Assembly: GCA_949130485.1 (NCBI GenBank)
Contig: OX422185.1
Location: 14,197,011 to 14,261,010, forward strand
Length of the DNA stretch: 64,000 nucleotides
Direction of reading: 5' to 3'
From: Agelas oroides
Lineage: Eukaryota; Porifera; Demospongiae; Agelasida; Agelasidae
The position numbers were made by a program, and so were the translations under genes. The notes below the pieces were generated by a model. It did no database searches. It was not told where the DNA came from and was given only the letters and a program-made list of their open reading frames with translations. Shown piece by piece: positions 34,885-45,399 of this stretch; positions within the stretch are counted from its first letter, which is position 1; each line of letters opens with the position of its first letter.

Positions 34885-35121
34885 TAGATGGTTTCCAAAT
34901 GTCAATTAAGCGCCCTACTTCCGGAGGGCAAACGCGCGATCGATAGGCAGCTGTACGGCGGACCTTCCACCTTGAGAGAAGCAGCTTCTTTTATCTTTCA
35001 GTACTAATGGTAAGGACTCGGTGTAGCACTTATTAGCCTGTATTTTCCATGCAGCTGCACTAAACCCAGACACCGACTTTTGCCCTCCGGAAGTGAAGCC
35101 ACGCCCCATGAAAACCATCTA
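34885..35121. mobile_element. MITE with TA duplication (TAGATGGTTT ends)
   Basis: TAGATGGTTT / AAAACCATCTA termini are flanked by TA on both sides. Inner arms CTTCCGGAGGGCAAA / TTTTGCCCTCCGGAAG are perfect complements. Confidence 0.75.
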
Positions 35122-35330
35122 TAGACAGATGCATGTACAAGACATATGGCCTGTAGAAACGAGGTCAAAATAGAATCAAGTAGCGAACATATTTTGAAGA
35201 GCTGATCAAGGGATCAAGATGAACTCCAAATCACCCAACATCAACAGGCATGTAAAACTGTGGACTGATGGATCACCAAAAATGCAACCATTATTGATTA
35301 TGAAGTGAAAGTGTGTACCATGGTCTCCTA

Positions 35331-35548
35331 TAGTCTCGCGTGGCCACACCCCGTTCCGCAAGAGAGGGAAGGGGTCTGGTAACCTTCGTTGCAGCCGCTC
35401 GTAGCACAGGAATTTCATTTACTCGCATTGCGTAAGCGCTAAGGCCGCATAATTATCTCAAGAAGACTGACGAAGCAGCTGCTTGTGGTTTCACAGTTGA
35501 TTTACACCTTGTAAAACTTGCGGAACGGGGTGTGGCCACGCGAGACTA
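35331..35548. mobile_element. TAGTCTCG-family MITE with perfect 9-bp duplication
   Basis: Ends TAGTCTCGCGTGGCCACACC / GGTGTGGCCACGCGAGACTA over 218 bp. GGTCTCCTA lies on both sides (35322-35330 and 35549-35557). Inner arms CCGTTCCGCAAG / CTTGCGGAACGG. A clean, probably recent insertion. Confidence 0.92.
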
Positions 35549-35656
35549 GGTCTCCTAGACTCTTTAATAATAGCCTCTTTTCCCACCCCCCGCCCAACTT
35601 CCTGTTGTTTTTGCAGTTTGAGAATGGTGACCTCGTGTCCTAGGCCTGTACAAGGC

Positions 35657-35947
35657 GTAGTCACTTATATGCCCTGTGTAGAAGCGTTTGCAATAGGGAT
35701 CAAAATTGAATCAAGCGGTCAAAGCCCAAAGCCCTTTTTGGGGGTGATCAAGGGATCAAGGTGGCCTCCAAGCTGCTAAAGTCAATGAATCAAGAACCAT
35801 GCGGCTGCAATTTGACCTTTGACCCTTGAAAATCAAGCGATCAAGAGCCTCAGAAGGGAACGATTAAGCGATCAACCACGGTTTTTGCCGATCAAACAGT
35901 TTGATCGTGGTCGCAAACGCTTCAACAGGCGATATATAAGTGACTAC
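35657..35947. mobile_element. MITE with GTAGTCACTTATAT ends
   Basis: GTAGTCACTTATAT and ATATAAGTGACTAC bound about 290 bp. The interior repeats GATCAAG-type motifs and has inner arms GAAGCGTTTGC / GCAAACGCTTC. Related half-copies occur at ~35130-35215 and ~36225-36375. Confidence 0.7.
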
Positions 35948-36311
35948 CCCTTGCTGTACATATTGGGGTTGCAGCATTCAGCCTTGGTCATCTGGTGTGA
36001 CCTTTCTGAGACATTCTTGAAGGTCTCCAGCTCTTGGGGGTAGCAGAACTGTGTTTGTGCCCGAGTTAAATCACTTTATGTACACACACACTGACAAGCA
36101 CAGCACAAGTGGCACAGTGTTCTTTACGAATGATGTCATGCTGGACCATCCTCAGGAAACCGAATTAACTGTGTGTCTACGGTACATGGGTCAAATATGA
36201 AGTTACAAAAATGGCATAACAATCCCTGTTCAAGGTTTTTATGCGGGCGGTGGACAGGAAACAACAATGCAATTTACAGTGGCCTAAGATCTCAAGAACT
36301 TTGGAAGGAAC
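35948..36311. other. no gene; MITE half-copy
   Basis: Spacer with a diverged half-copy of the GTAGTCACTTATAT element toward its end. Confidence 0.4.
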
Positions 36312-36400
36312 GATCAAGGGTGATTTTTACCAATCAAAATTCTTGATCCTGGTTGCAAATGTTTCTACAATATTAGTGTTTTGATATCCGTTGTTTTCAG

Positions 36401-36483
36401 GTTGTTTGGTGCCCGGCACACATCCAGAGGAAGCTGTTCGGAGGTTCTCCTCTCATGTGACACACAAGAAACTACTGGACTGA
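36401..36483 (+). CDS. candidate terminal exon, copy 1
   Basis: The acceptor TTGTTTTCAG precedes 83 bp that read CLVPGTHPEEAVRRFSSHVT then HKKLLD and TGA (36481-36483), with two bases completing the incoming codon. Composition is protein-like (mixed charge, no repeats). The C/T minisatellite starts soon after the stop and would be 3' UTR or downstream DNA. The family is not recognised and no upstream exon was found. Confidence 0.45.
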
Positions 36484-36494
36484 GTTGAGAGGTT

Positions 36495-36865
36495 AGTCCT
36501 CTCCATCCTTCTCGCATGCATCCTCTCAACCTCACATATTTGGCCTGTCTCCTCCCCCCTCATCCTTCTCACATGCACCCTCTCAACCTCACATATTTGG
36601 CCTGTCTCCTCCCCCCTCATCCTTCTCGCATGCACCCTCTCCACCTCACATATTTGGCCTGTCTCCTCCCCCCTCATCCTTCTCGCATGCACCCTCTCAA
36701 CCTCACATATTTGGCCTGTCTCCTCCCCCCTCATCCTTCTCGCATGCACCCTCTCCACCTCACATATTTGGCCTGTCTCGTCCTCCCTCATCCTTCTCGC
36801 ATGCACCCTCTCAACCTCACAAATTTGGCCTATCTCCTCCCCCCTCATCCTTCTCACATCTGGCA
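36495..36865. repeat. 57-bp minisatellite, ~6 copies
   Basis: Unit CCTTCTCGCATGCACCCTCT followed by CAACCTCACATATTTGGCC and TGTCTCCTCCCCCCTCAT. A multiple of three, so 19-residue repeats appear in both strands' frames. Confidence 0.95.
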
Positions 36866-37146
36866 AGCATGACAGCTTCTATTGTTCACGAGACAGTGAT
36901 CGGTTCTAGTCAACACACAAGTACAATCACATGCACTGCTGCTGGTTTGGCACTTCAGTGCCTTTCATTGTAGCAATTTTGATGATCTGGAATCTTGTTT
37001 TACGTATGGATTAGCTCAGATATTGAGAAGGTGAATAAAGAGATCAAGGGAAGGATTGATCAAGGGTGATTTTTACCAATCAAAATTCTTGATCCTGGTT
37101 GCAAATGTTTCTACAATATTCGTGTTTTGATATCTGTTGTTTGCAG

Positions 37147-37229
37147 GTTGTTTGGTGCCCGGCACACATCCAGAGGAAGCTGTTCGGAGGTTCTCCTCTC
37201 ATGTGACACACAAGAAACTACTGGACTGA
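37147..37229 (+). CDS. candidate terminal exon, copy 2
   Basis: Identical over all 83 bp to the exon at 36401-36483. The acceptor differs only slightly (TTGTTTGCAG). Two complete copies could act as alternative last exons, but duplication as a by-product of the unstable minisatellite is as likely. Confidence 0.45.
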
Positions 37230-37686
37230 GTTGAGAGGTTAGTCACCTCCATCCTTCTCACATGCACCCTCTCTACCTCACATATTTGGCCTCCCCTCCT
37301 CCCCCTAATCCTTCTTGCATGCACCCTCTCAACCTCACATACTTGGCCTCTCTCCTCCTCCTCTCTCTCCCCTCTCCCCTCATCCTTCTCACAGGCCTCT
37401 TTCAACTGCGAGCAATTGTCCTCTCCTTCCTCTCCCTCACCCTTCATCTTTCTCGCATGCACTCCCTCCACCGCAGACCTTTCCTCCCTCCCCCCTCGAT
37501 CATCATTCTTACATGTACCCTCTCCATCACAAGCATTCCCCCCTCCTCCCCTCCCCCTCATGTGTCCACCTTCTCCGCCACAAGCATTCCCCCCTCCTCC
37601 CCTCCCCCTCATGTGTCCACCCTCTCCGCCACAAGCATTTGCCCCCTCCTCCCCTCCCCCTCATGTGTCCACTCTCTCCGCCACAA

Positions 37687-37947
37687 CAAAAGCGCATAAG
37701 AACAGGCGGCTAGAGTAAGAGCGTGTAACTACGTAAAATTCGAAGCCGGGCGGAAGTTACCGCCAGTACTAAAAATAGTAACACACCTTGCGCACGCTGC
37801 GTTGACATAGGCCCTTATGCATTGTTGCTAAGCGCGCACGTGACCGGGTGTTCTATTTTAAGTACGGTTCAATAATTTTGCCCGGACTACAGGCTTCTAT
37901 TGGAGTTACACGCTCTTACTCTAGCCGCCCGTTCTTATGTGCTCTTG
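37687..37947. mobile_element. MITE of CAAGAGCGCATAA family, 7-bp duplication (copy A)
   Basis: Ends CAAAAGCGCATAAGAAC / GTTCTTATGTGCTCTTG, with arms of about 43 bp reaching AGAGCGTGTAACT. GCCACAA is duplicated at 37680-37686 and 37948-37954, so it inserted into the 51-bp minisatellite. Confidence 0.88.
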
Positions 37948-39160
37948 GCCACAAGCATTTGCCCCCTCCTCCCCTCCCCATCATGTGTCAACTCTCTCCA
38001 CCACAAGCATTCCCCCCTCCTCCCCTCCCCCTCATGTGTCCACTCTCTCCGCCACAGGCATTGCCCCCCTCCTCCCCTCCCCCTCATGTGTCCACTCTGT
38101 CCACTCTGTCCGCCACAGGCATTGCCCCCCTCCTCCCCTCCCCCTCATGTGTCCACTCTGTCCGCCACAGATGTTTGGTCTCTTCTCTTCCCCTTCCTCA
38201 CGTTCTTCTTGTATGTAATTCTTTCCATTAAAACCATTTGTCTTCCCCTCCTCCCCTCCCCCCTCATCCTTCTCACATTCTCTGCACCACAAACATTTGC
38301 CCTCTTCTTCCCTTCTCCTCCTTATCCTTCTTGCATGCACCCTCTTCACCACAAATATTTTATGTTCACTTCTTCTGCTTCTCCTCTCATCCTTCTCGCA
38401 TGCACTCTCTCCACCCAAACAATTTGTCCTCCCCTCCTCCCCCTCATTGTTATCACATGCATCCCTTCTGCCACAAGCATTTGCCCCTCCTCCACAGCGC
38501 GCACGTGACCGGGTGTTCTATTTTAAGTACGGTTCAATAATTTTGCCCGGACCACATGCTTCTATTGGAGTTACACGCTCTTACTCTAGCTGCCCGTTCT
38601 CATGTGCTCTTGGCCACAAGCATTTGCCCCCTCCTCCCCTCCCCCTCATGTGTCAACTCTCTCCACCACAAGCATTCCCCCCTCCTCCCCTCCCCCTCAT
38701 GTGTCCACTCTCTCCGCCACAGGCATTGCCCCCCTCCTCCCCTCCCCCTCATGTGTCCACTCTCTCCACCACAAGCATTCCCCCCTCCTCCCCTCCCCCT
38801 CATGTGTCCACTCTCTCCGCCACAGATGTTTGGTCTCTCCTCCTCTCCCCCTTCCCTCACGTTCTTCTTGTATGTAATTGTTTCCATTGAGACCATTTGT
38901 CTTCCCCTCCTCCCCTCCCCCCTCATCCTTCTCACATTCTCTGCACCACAAACATTTGTCCTCTTCTTCCCTTCTCCTCCTTATCCTTCTTGCGTACACC
39001 CTCTTCACCACAAATATTTTATGTTCACTTCTTCTGCTCCTCCTCTCATCCTTCTCGCATGCACTCTCTCCACCCAAACAATTTGTCCTCCCCTCCTTCC
39101 CCTCATTGTTATCACATGCATCCCATCTGCCACAAGCATTTGCCCCTCCTCCCCTCCCCC
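37832..39160. repeat. 665-bp tandem duplication inside the C/T region
   Basis: 37832-38496 recurs at 38497-39160. The junction lies inside MITE A, so the second copy starts with a truncated MITE (38497-38612). The duplication therefore happened after the MITE inserted. Confidence 0.85.
38497..38612. mobile_element. truncated copy of MITE A
   Basis: Carries only the right half (GCGCGCACGTGACC..TTGCCCGGACC..AGAGCA-type end), produced by the 665-bp tandem duplication. Confidence 0.85.
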
Positions 39161-41284
39161 TCGTGTCCTCCCCCTCGTGTCCACCCTCTCAGCCACAAGC
39201 ATATGCCCCCTCATGTGTCCACCCTCTCTGCAAGGATTTGCCCCCTCCTCCCCTCCCCCTCATGTATCCACCCTCTCCGTAAGGATTTGCCCCCTCCTCC
39301 CCTCCCCCTCATGTATCCATCCTCTCCGTGAGGCTTTGCCCCCTCCTCCCATCCCCCTCATGTGTCCACCCTCTCCGCAAGGATTTGCCCCCCTCCTCCC
39401 CTTCCCCTCATGTATCCATCCTCTCCGTAAGACTTTGCCCCCTCCTCCCATCCCCCTCATGTGTCCTCCCCCTCATGTATCCACTCTCTCCACCACAAAC
39501 ATTTGCCCCCCTCCTTCCCTCCTCCTCATGAGTCCACTCTCTCATCCCCCTTATTTGCCCTCCTCCCCTCCCCCTCATGTGTCCACTCTCTCCACCACAA
39601 ACATTTGCCCTCCTCCCCTCCCCCTCATGTGTCCACTCTCTCCACCACAAACATTTGCCCTCCTCCTCCTTCATTCCCTCACGTCCTTCTTGTATGTACT
39701 CTTTCCACTGAAACTGTTTGTCCTCCCCTCCTACTATCCTTCGCACATCCTCTGCATCACAAATATTTGTCCTCTCCTCCCCCTCTCTCCCTTCATCCTT
39801 CTCACATGCACCCTATCCACCACAAATACTTGTGTCCACTTTCTCCTTCTGCTCCTCCTTCATCCTCCTCGCATGCACCCTCCCCACTTCATAAATTTGT
39901 CCTCCCCCTCCTCCTTCTCCCCCTCCTCCTTCTCGCATGCACTCTCTCCAACACACACATTCGATTTGATTGGTCCTCCCCCCTCATCCCTTTCCTCCTC
40001 GCATGCACCCTCCCCACTTCATAAATTTGTCCTCCCCCTCCTCCTTCTCCCCCTCCTCCTTCTCGCATGCACTCTCTCCAACACACACATTCAATTTGAT
40101 TGGTCCTCCCCCCTCATCCCTTTCCTCCTCGCATACACCCTGCCCACTACATAAATTTGTCCTCCCCCTCCTCCTTCTCCCCTTCCTCCTTCTCCCCCTC
40201 CTCCTTCTCGCATGCACCCTTTCCAACACACACATTCGATTTGATTGGTCCTCCCCCCTCATCCCTTTCCTCCTCGCATGCACCCTGCCCACTACATAAA
40301 TTTGTCCTCCCCCTCCTCCTTCTCCCCTTCCTCCTTCTCCCCCTCCTCCTTCTCGCATGCACCCTTTCCAACACACACATTTGATTTGATTGGTCCTCCC
40401 CCCTCATCCCTTTCTCCTCGCATGCACCCTCCCCACTGCAAAACTTTGTCCTCCCTCTCCCTCCTCCTCTCATCATTATTCTCCCATGCTCTCTCTCCAC
40501 CAAACACATTGTCCTCCCCCTCCCCCCTCCTCTTATCATTATTCTCGCATACACTCTCTCCACCACACACATTGTCCTCCCCCTCCCTCCTCCTCTCATC
40601 ATTATTCTTGCATGTACTTCTCCACCACACACAACACACATACATGTATGCCCTCCCCTCCTCCTCTCATCATTATTCTCGCATGCACTCTCTCCACCAT
40701 ACACATTTGTCCTCCCCCTCTCCCTTCTCCTCTCATCATTATTCTCACATGCACTCTCTCCACCACACACATTGTCCTCCCCCTCTCCCTCCTCCTCTCA
40801 TCATTATTCTCGCATGCACTCTCTCCACCAAACACATTGTCCTCCCCCTCTCCCTCCTCCTCTCATCATTATTCTCCCATACACTCTCTCCACCACACAC
40901 ATTGTCCTCCCTCTCACTCCTCCTCTCATCATTATTCTCCCATGCTCTCTCTCCACCACACACATTTGTTCTCCCCCTCTCCCTCCTCCTCTCATCATTA
41001 TTCTCGCATGCACTCTCTCCACCACACACACCCTCTCCCTCTCCTCTCATCTTCCCTACATGAACTCTCTCCACTGAATGTATTTGTCCTCTCCCTCCTT
41101 CCTCTCCATCCTTCTCACATGCATGCATATATGGCCCCCTTCCACAGTGGATGATATTAGATATAAAAGGTGTGTGGACAATTTGTCCGAGCACAATCAA
41201 TCTTGTTCTGCCATTCTCCACTTTTGATCTGCCATCATTAACGTAGCATAATCACCAAAAAAAAAAAACTCAACAAAAGAATGC

Positions 41285-41542
41285 ATATGTGGCAGTCCCG
41301 AATAGAAATCGAATATTATTCCGTTGCGTATTTCGAGCACATCACAGAGTTTGATGCGCTATAGGCTGAACTTCCGCTAAGGGTGGGGCTCATACGCGCT
41401 ATGTAAACGCATGAATATCTGATACGTCTACGAAGTGCATATGAGCTCCGCCCCTAGCGGAAGCTTAGCGCTACAGTGCGTCAAACTCGGCGATGCGCTC
41501 GAAATACGTGACGGAATAATCTATCCAGGACTGCCACATATG
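41285..41542. mobile_element. MITE with ATATGTGGCAGTCC ends
   Basis: ATATGTGGCAGTCC and GGACTGCCACATAT bound an element whose interior is itself inverted (GAACTTCCGCTAAGGGTGGG against CCGCCCCTAGCGGAAGCTT; GAGTTTGATGCGC against GCGTCAAACTC). No coding sequence. Confidence 0.8.
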
Positions 41543-41785
41543 TATGTGGCAGTTGGAGGTAGATTATTCTGTTGCACAATTTGACTGCGTTACCGCATTC
41601 AAAGCACCGTAGCACAAAACCTCCGTTAAGGATGGGGCTCATACGTGCAGCGAAGATGCATGAGTACCTGATAAGTCTACGTAGTGGATATGAGCCCCGC
41701 CCTTAACAGAAGTTCTGCACTACGGCGCTTTGAATGTGGTAATACGCAACGGAATAATGAATACACTGGCTGTTACGTGATTACG
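41543..41785. mobile_element. second, diverged MITE of the same family
   Basis: Starts TATGTGGCAGTTGG directly after the previous copy and ends near AATACACTGGCTG. Inner arms ACCTCCGTTAAGGATGGGGC / GCCCCGCCCTTAACAGAAG and TTCAAAGCACCGTAG / CTACGGCGCTTTGAA. Confidence 0.7.
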
Positions 41786-42032
41786 CGTGCACATTTGTCG
41801 TTCAGACAGTTTGGCAGAACATATCGATTTTGTTTGGACAAGTGCCACAAATGCTTGGTCCAATGTCCGACTGTTATTTCATCCACTGCTTCGATCACTG
41901 ACGAACTCTCCCCCTCATAAGAATGGTCGCGTTATGTGTCTAAATTCAGGCATTCTGAAAGACTGGCCAGGTCATGTACGTGTCATGCTGTTTCTCCATG
42001 CAGGATACGTCAATTTTTGTGTGTCATATCAG

Positions 42033-42091
42033 CAACCCAACTGGAGTACCTGACTGTGAAGATCAAGGAGGGCTTTGAGCTGGTGATTGAG
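42033..42091 (+). CDS. candidate internal exon, unknown protein
   Basis: Acceptor TGTGTCATATCAG and donor GAG|GTATGTG bound 59 bp reading TQLEYLTVKIKEGFELVIE after two bases of an incoming codon. Composition is coding-like. The 3' part of the exon plus the following intron is repeated once at an 88-bp offset. The protein family is not recognised. Confidence 0.45.
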
Positions 42092-42155
42092 GTATGTGTG
42101 TTCCTACGTACTATTATTAAGTTAGTCTCTTGCCCAGACCCCACCCTCTCACAAG

Positions 42156-42179
42156 GAGGGCTTTGAGCTGGTGATTGAG
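42156..42179 (+). pseudogene. duplicated 3' part of the 42 kb exon with its donor
   Basis: EGFELVIE coding bases and the GTACGTATGTG donor recur here after CACAAG, which supplies a new AG. It arose by an 88-bp tandem duplication of exon end plus intron start. It could act as a tiny alternative exon, but no evidence shows that it does. Confidence 0.4.
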
Positions 42180-42489
42180 GTACGTATGTGTGTTCCTATT
42201 ATTAAGTTTGTCTCGTGCCCAGACCCCACCCTCCCACAAGAGAAAGGAAAAACAGTCAGGCACACCAAGTCTAATTTCTTAGGCCATGCAGCATGTACTA
42301 TTAAGACCAGTGTAACCTAGCAACGTACAAAACATTTTGTGACACACCCACTCAAACATGTTTAGATATGCGAGTAGACATGAAAAATTTTACTGCTGTA
42401 ATTGCTATGTAATAGTTTTCGTATTGTAGATGCCTGAACATCTGATGTGTGTAACAAAGTACACCCTTAACGAAAGTTCAGCAGTGTGG

Positions 42490-42553
42490 TAGCCTCGTTC
42501 CCAGGCTCTCCCTTTGCCCCCAAAGAAGCAAAAAAGGAGTGGGAGAGCCTGGT
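42490..42553. mobile_element. partial TAGCCTCG-family MITE
   Basis: TAGCCTCGTTCCCAGGCTCT pairs with AGAGCCTGG at the right, but the terminal AACGAGGCTA is lost. Confidence 0.7.
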
Positions 42554-42644
42554 ACCAATTCACACGTGGTATCGCGGCATGGCAATGTCAAGCAATAATT
42601 GCAACGTTGTGATGCAATTTTGTAGCCACATGATAGGCTGAGTC

Positions 42645-43345
42645 AACTACAATGGATCCTCTCATGTCCGAAATGGTTGAGGCCAACACTATTTCAGATA
42701 TGTGAAATTTTCAGAAATGTGAAATACTAATTTGTGCATACAATTATGACATCATAATGGGAGCATGTACATACATGCATGTACATATCACATAATTATC
42801 AATACACATACAGTCATTTACGTGTGCTAAGACACAATTGAAGAGTTAGTTGTTTTAAACTTGCATAGCGCTGTTTGGCAGCAAGGTCTCGGATTCTCTT
42901 AAGCAGCATAACTGAGGTTGGTCTAGCATCAGACTGACACTCGTAGCAAGACTGATTTGACACCAAGTACCAAGTAGGTATACAGCCTCATCTACTTTTT
43001 CATCGTCAGCATGGCGCATTATTTTACATTCTTTCGAACATACAGAAAGACTCTCCATGACGAGATGAACGATTGATATCTCCTTTAGATCAGTCACCGT
43101 AGAATTGCCAATATCAAATTCACTAGCAACTTTAGTCGCCTTTTCACCTTTAGCAAGTCTATCGAGTATGCTCAACTTGTTTTCTAGCGATAGAACAACT
43201 CGCGTTTCCTACACGTTGAGGCAGCCCTTTTTACTGCTGTCAACGCGTATTTGAAACGCACGTGGTGAATCACATGAATATTACATAACCAGCTTGTTTA
43301 TTTCGGATAAACCAAGTGTTCGGATAAAAGAGGGATATAACTATT
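42645..43345 (-). mobile_element. Tigger/pogo-type element, internally deleted
   Basis: The end regions share a CCTCT..TRTCCGAA motif in inverted orientation (GATCCTCTCATGTCCGAA at ~42653 and TTCGGATAAAAGAGGGA at ~43319). Between them is a fragment of transposase coding sequence. Boundaries are approximate. Confidence 0.6.
42855..43210 (-). pseudogene. Tigger-type transposase N-terminal fragment (CENP-B-like HTH)
   Basis: The frame RVVLSLENKLSILDRLAKGE continues KATKVASEFDIGNSTVTDLK, the psq-type helix-turn-helix that opens pogo/Tigger transposases and CENP-B-like proteins. MRHADDEKVDEAVYL, from the start of the second DNA-binding helix set, follows after an apparent internal deletion. The sequence then loses resemblance. 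No DDE catalytic domain remains, so it cannot move itself. Confidence 0.75.
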
Positions 43346-43460
43346 ATATAACCTGTTACCTAGGCAACATCACTGTACAAGAGAGATATGGGCAACATTC
43401 TTAGATGTTGCCCATATCTCTCTTCTACAGTGATGTTGCCTGGGTAACGGGTTATATTTG
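43340..43460. repeat. hairpin element
   Basis: TATAACCTGTTACCTAGGC and GCCTGGGTAACGGGTTATA form outer arms, with GAGAGATATGGGCAACAT and its complement inside and a 6-base loop. Shares CTCTCTT.TACAGTG.TGTTGCC with the 16.5 kb hairpin. Confidence 0.85.
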
Positions 43461-43550
43461 TTATTATGCTCACAATATATTATTCATGAGCACATGGTCA
43501 CGTGGTTGTTAACTACCATGTGTCACTAAGTAAACGTGCAATGGTCGATT

Positions 43551-43614
43551 TAGTCACATTCCCAGACCCTCAGTACGATAAACGCATCGTACTGAGGGTC
43601 TGGGAACGAGACTA
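43551..43614. mobile_element. 64-bp hairpin MITE with perfect 9-bp duplication
   Basis: TAGTCACATTCCCAGACCCT / AGGGTCTGGGAACGAGACTA surround a loop of a few bases. TGGTCGATT is present at 43542-43550 and 43615-43623. The smallest clear member of the 9-bp group. Confidence 0.92.
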
Positions 43615-43786
43615 TGGTCGATTGTCCTGCAGTACACTCCACTGTAGAGCCTGTGGAGAGTGAGTTGGCCCGTGAAATTAGCCCTGTACCAGTAGAGGAG
43701 AGTCAGTCTAGTGCTTGTTTTGTCCTAGATACCTAAACTAACTTTCTTTTTGTTGTAGTTGATGAATGTTTAAATTTTAGTATAAA
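43615..43786. other. no gene seen
   Basis: Short spacer before the 53-bp array. Confidence 0.4.
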
Positions 43787-44275
43787 TATGCTCCTAAACA
43801 GTACAATTATGCTCGTAACAGCTCTTCATTATGCCAGCATATGCTCCTAAACAGTACAATTATGCTCGTAACAGCTCTTCGTTATGCCAGCATATGCTCA
43901 TAAACAGTACAATTATGCTCGTAACAGCTCTTCATTATGCCAGCATATGCTCCTAAACAGTACAATTATGCTCGTAACAGCTCTTCGTTATGCCAGCATA
44001 TGCTCCTAAACAGTACAATTATGCTCGTAACAGCTCTTCATTATGCCAGCATATGCTCCTAAACAGTACAGTTATGCTCGTAACAGCTCTTCATTATGCC
44101 AGCATATGCTCCTAAACAGTACAATTATGCTCGTAACAGCTCTTCATTATGCCAGCATATGCTCCTAAACAGTACAATTATGCTCGTAACAGCTCTTCAT
44201 TATGCTAGCATATGCTCCTAAACAGTACAATTATGCTCGTAACAGCTCTTCATTACGCCAGCATATGCTCCTATG
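43787..44275. repeat. 53-bp tandem array, ~9 copies
   Basis: Unit TATGCTCCTAAACAGTACAA then TTATGCTCGTAACAGCTC and TTCATTATGCCAGCA. Copies are almost identical. The unit itself contains three diverged TTATGCYCSTAACAG-like subrepeats. Confidence 0.95.
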
Positions 44276-44504
44276 CTTCCACACTACATTATGCTCAAAA
44301 TTATGCCAGCATAATTCGCCAAGGCCTAGTAATGAGCTCCTAGACCCTCGTGTGTCTCAATAGTGAGGGAAGAAAAACCTGTTGCCATGGTGATGGCCAG
44401 AAGGCATAGAACAGTGTTTTATGCCTTCTGGCAGTTGATGTCACAACATGGGTATATGGAATAGACTCATCTTAAAAATTTTTGTCCCAATCCCATGTGT
44501 GACA

Positions 44505-44645
44505 GTACGGTGTAGAAATCAACGATTATTCTGTTGCATATTTTGAGTGCGTTGCCATGTATAAAGCGCTGTATCGCTGAACTTCTGCTAAGGGTGGGAC
44601 TCATACACACTTTGTAGATGCATCAGATATTCATGCGTCAGTGAA
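44505..44645. mobile_element. left part of a 41.3-kb-family MITE
   Basis: ATTATTCTGTTGCATATTTTGAG..GCTGAACTTCTGCTAAGG matches the interior of that family. A closely similar segment reappears at 48832-48915, beyond the satellite, so the two pieces may once have been joined or duplicated. Confidence 0.55.
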
Positions 44646-44740
44646 GTGTGTGTGATATTATTAAGAGTAGCCTGTGACGAAGCCCTCCATCTCACTGTCA
44701 CAAAACCAAATGGAAGGCGGGGACCTTGATTTGAGACTAT

Positions 44741-45399
44741 GATAAAAAATACTGAGGCAAACTTGCTCCCTGACGCAGGAGAGGGAGTGCTTGGTTTCCA
44801 TGTACTGTACACTGTTTGCATGCACTTGATCACCATGAAATTCAGTGGCAGTCGTGCACGCACATATGCATACGTACACCAATGGTAGCCTTGTTCCCAG
44901 GCCTCCCCACCATCCAGTTTTTGATCGCTTGTAGGTATGCAAAAACAGAGGGGGAAGTGCTGGTATATTTTATTCATGGGCGACCCCTCCCCCCGTCTGT
45001 CTATGCAAGGCGACTGTCTCTAGTGTATTGTATGCAACTACGAGTACAAGGCGACTGTCTCTAGCGTATTGTATTCAACTACGAATACAAGGCGACTGTC
45101 TCTAGCGTATTGTATTCAACTACGAATACAAGGCGATGATAAAAAATACTGAGGCAAACTTGTTCCCTGACGCAGGAGAGGGAGTGCTTGGTTTCCATGT
45201 ACTGTACACTGTTTGCATGCACTTGATCACCATGAAATTCAGTGGGAGTCGTGCACGCACATATGCATACGTACACCAATGGTAGCCTCGTTCCCAGGCC
45301 TCCCCACCATCCAGTTTTTGATCGCTTGTAGGTATGCAAAAACAGAGGGGGAAGTGCTGGTATATTTTATTCATGGGCGACCCCTCCCCCCGTCTGTCT
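44741..45399. repeat. 397-bp tandem duplication at the satellite edge
   Basis: 44741-45002 recurs at 45138-45399. Each block has ~262 bp of unique sequence (including a TAGCCTYGTTCCCAGGCCTC half-MITE) followed by satellite units, so part of the flank was duplicated with the array. Confidence 0.88.

Larger units (their letters stand above)
36312..37256. repeat. ~746-bp tandem duplication containing an exon-like block
   Basis: 36312-36510 recurs nearly identically at 37058-37256 (offset 746). Each copy has the same acceptor, a short terminal-exon-like frame and the start of the C/T-rich minisatellite. Near-identity points to a recent duplication. Confidence 0.85.
36490..41145. repeat. 4.6-kb polypyrimidine minisatellite region
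   Basis: The plus strand is overwhelmingly C and T, organised in distinct tandem families: 57 bp (36495-36865), 51-52 bp (37500-37690, 37950-38170, 38605-38825, 39140-39660), 130-145 bp (39870-40450) and ~64 bp (40450-41040). Shared words are CTCGCATGCAC and CCCCTCATGTGTCCAC. Stop codons are rare on both strands for compositional reasons, so the many overlapping frames (up to 532 codons) are not genes. Confidence 0.95.

Noticed and set aside
38556-40154. 532-codon plus-strand open frame (and 272-, 254- and 207-codon frames nearby)
   Set aside because: They lie in the C/T minisatellite, where several frames on both strands are open at once because stops need A or G. They read as simple repeats with no conserved start or splice context.
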